NCBI GenBank assembly: GCA_030691295.1
Contig: JAUYEQ010000684.1
Coordinates: 1-6,786, forward strand
DNA from: Bacteroidota bacterium
Lineage (GTDB): Bacteria; Bacteroidota; Bacteroidia; Bacteroidales; Prolixibacteraceae
DNA length: 6,786 bases
Reading direction: 5' to 3'
Of this stretch, positions 6,641 through 6,786 are shown in pieces. How positions within the stretch are numbered: position 1 is the stretch's first letter; every line of letters starts with the position of its first letter. The translations under genes and the position numbers were made by a program. The notes beneath the pieces were generated by a model that did no database searches, was not told the origin of the DNA, and saw only the letters and a program-made list of their open reading frames with translations.

Positions 6641-6786
6641 GCAAAGCCCGTTCCACATACAGGCTTTCTCTGGAGGCTGACCAGGACTTGGAAGATGTAT
6701 TCGATTACACCTTAAGAGAATTCGGTATTGATCAGGCCATTGCCTATGTTAATGGGTTTGAGGCAATATTTATGAGCCTTGCAGCT
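6637..6786 (+). CDS. parE: ParE-family toxin, cut by the right window edge
   Basis: The first 50 codons of a RelE/ParE-superfamily toxin. The visible start, MSKARSTYRLSLEADQDLED, followed by VFDYTLREFGIDQAIAYVNGFEAIFMSLA, is the classic ParE opening: a beta strand (YRLSLEA), an acidic helix around DLEDVFDYT, and a second helix with an FG.DQA-like turn. Family members are usually about 95-105 residues, so about half is missing and the C-terminal residues needed for toxicity cannot be judged. ParE proteins characteristically poison DNA gyrase, whereas RelE relatives cut mRNA; the family assignment favours ParE, but the target is not shown by sequence. The gene starts inside the antitoxin stop (ATGA, 4-bp overlap), so the two share one transcript. 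Confidence 0.88.
   Translation, partial: MSKARSTYRLSLEADQDLEDVFDYTLREFGIDQAIAYVNGFEAIFMSLAA

Overview
The window looks like chromosomal DNA from a member of the Bacteroidota, most likely class Bacteroidia (inference). The evidence is a Bacteroidota-type DnaE, two promoters of the TTTG / TAnnTTTG type used by that phylum, no Shine-Dalgarno sequences ahead of the genes, and a small lipoprotein with a lamin-tail domain. No rRNA, tRNA, CRISPR array or phage gene was seen.

Layout. Bases 1-3201 (minus strand) hold most of dnaE, the replicative DNA polymerase III alpha subunit. Its start is present and its C-terminus runs off the left edge. Bases 3202-3678 are an AT-rich, gene-free stretch that includes the dnaE leader with a perfect 8-bp-stem hairpin. 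Bases 3679-5469 are a complete single-gene IS66-family insertion sequence, with a 468-residue DDE transposase on the minus strand and 13-bp perfect terminal inverted repeats starting GTAAC. No 8-bp target duplication is visible. Bases 5656-6177 (minus strand) encode a 173-residue lamin-tail-domain lipoprotein. Bases 6404-6786 (plus strand) encode a ParD-type ribbon-helix-helix antitoxin, overlapped by 4 bp by a ParE-type toxin cut by the right edge.

How the pieces relate. dnaE is a housekeeping gene; the DNA upstream of it is accessory (an IS and a toxin-antitoxin module). The lipoprotein gene and parDE are divergent. The 226-bp region between them carries a recognisable promoter for each, and each promoter has its own perfect palindrome: 15 bp in the spacer of the lipoprotein promoter, and 29 bp over the -33 box and spacer of the parDE promoter. 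The latter is a very good candidate for the autoregulatory ParD/ParDE operator. The transposase is oriented towards dnaE, so transcription leaving the IS would run into the dnaE leader.

I did not find a clearly new multi-gene system. The best leads are the two palindrome-in-promoter arrangements, the complete metal-site signature in the DnaE PHP domain, and the IS without a target duplication.
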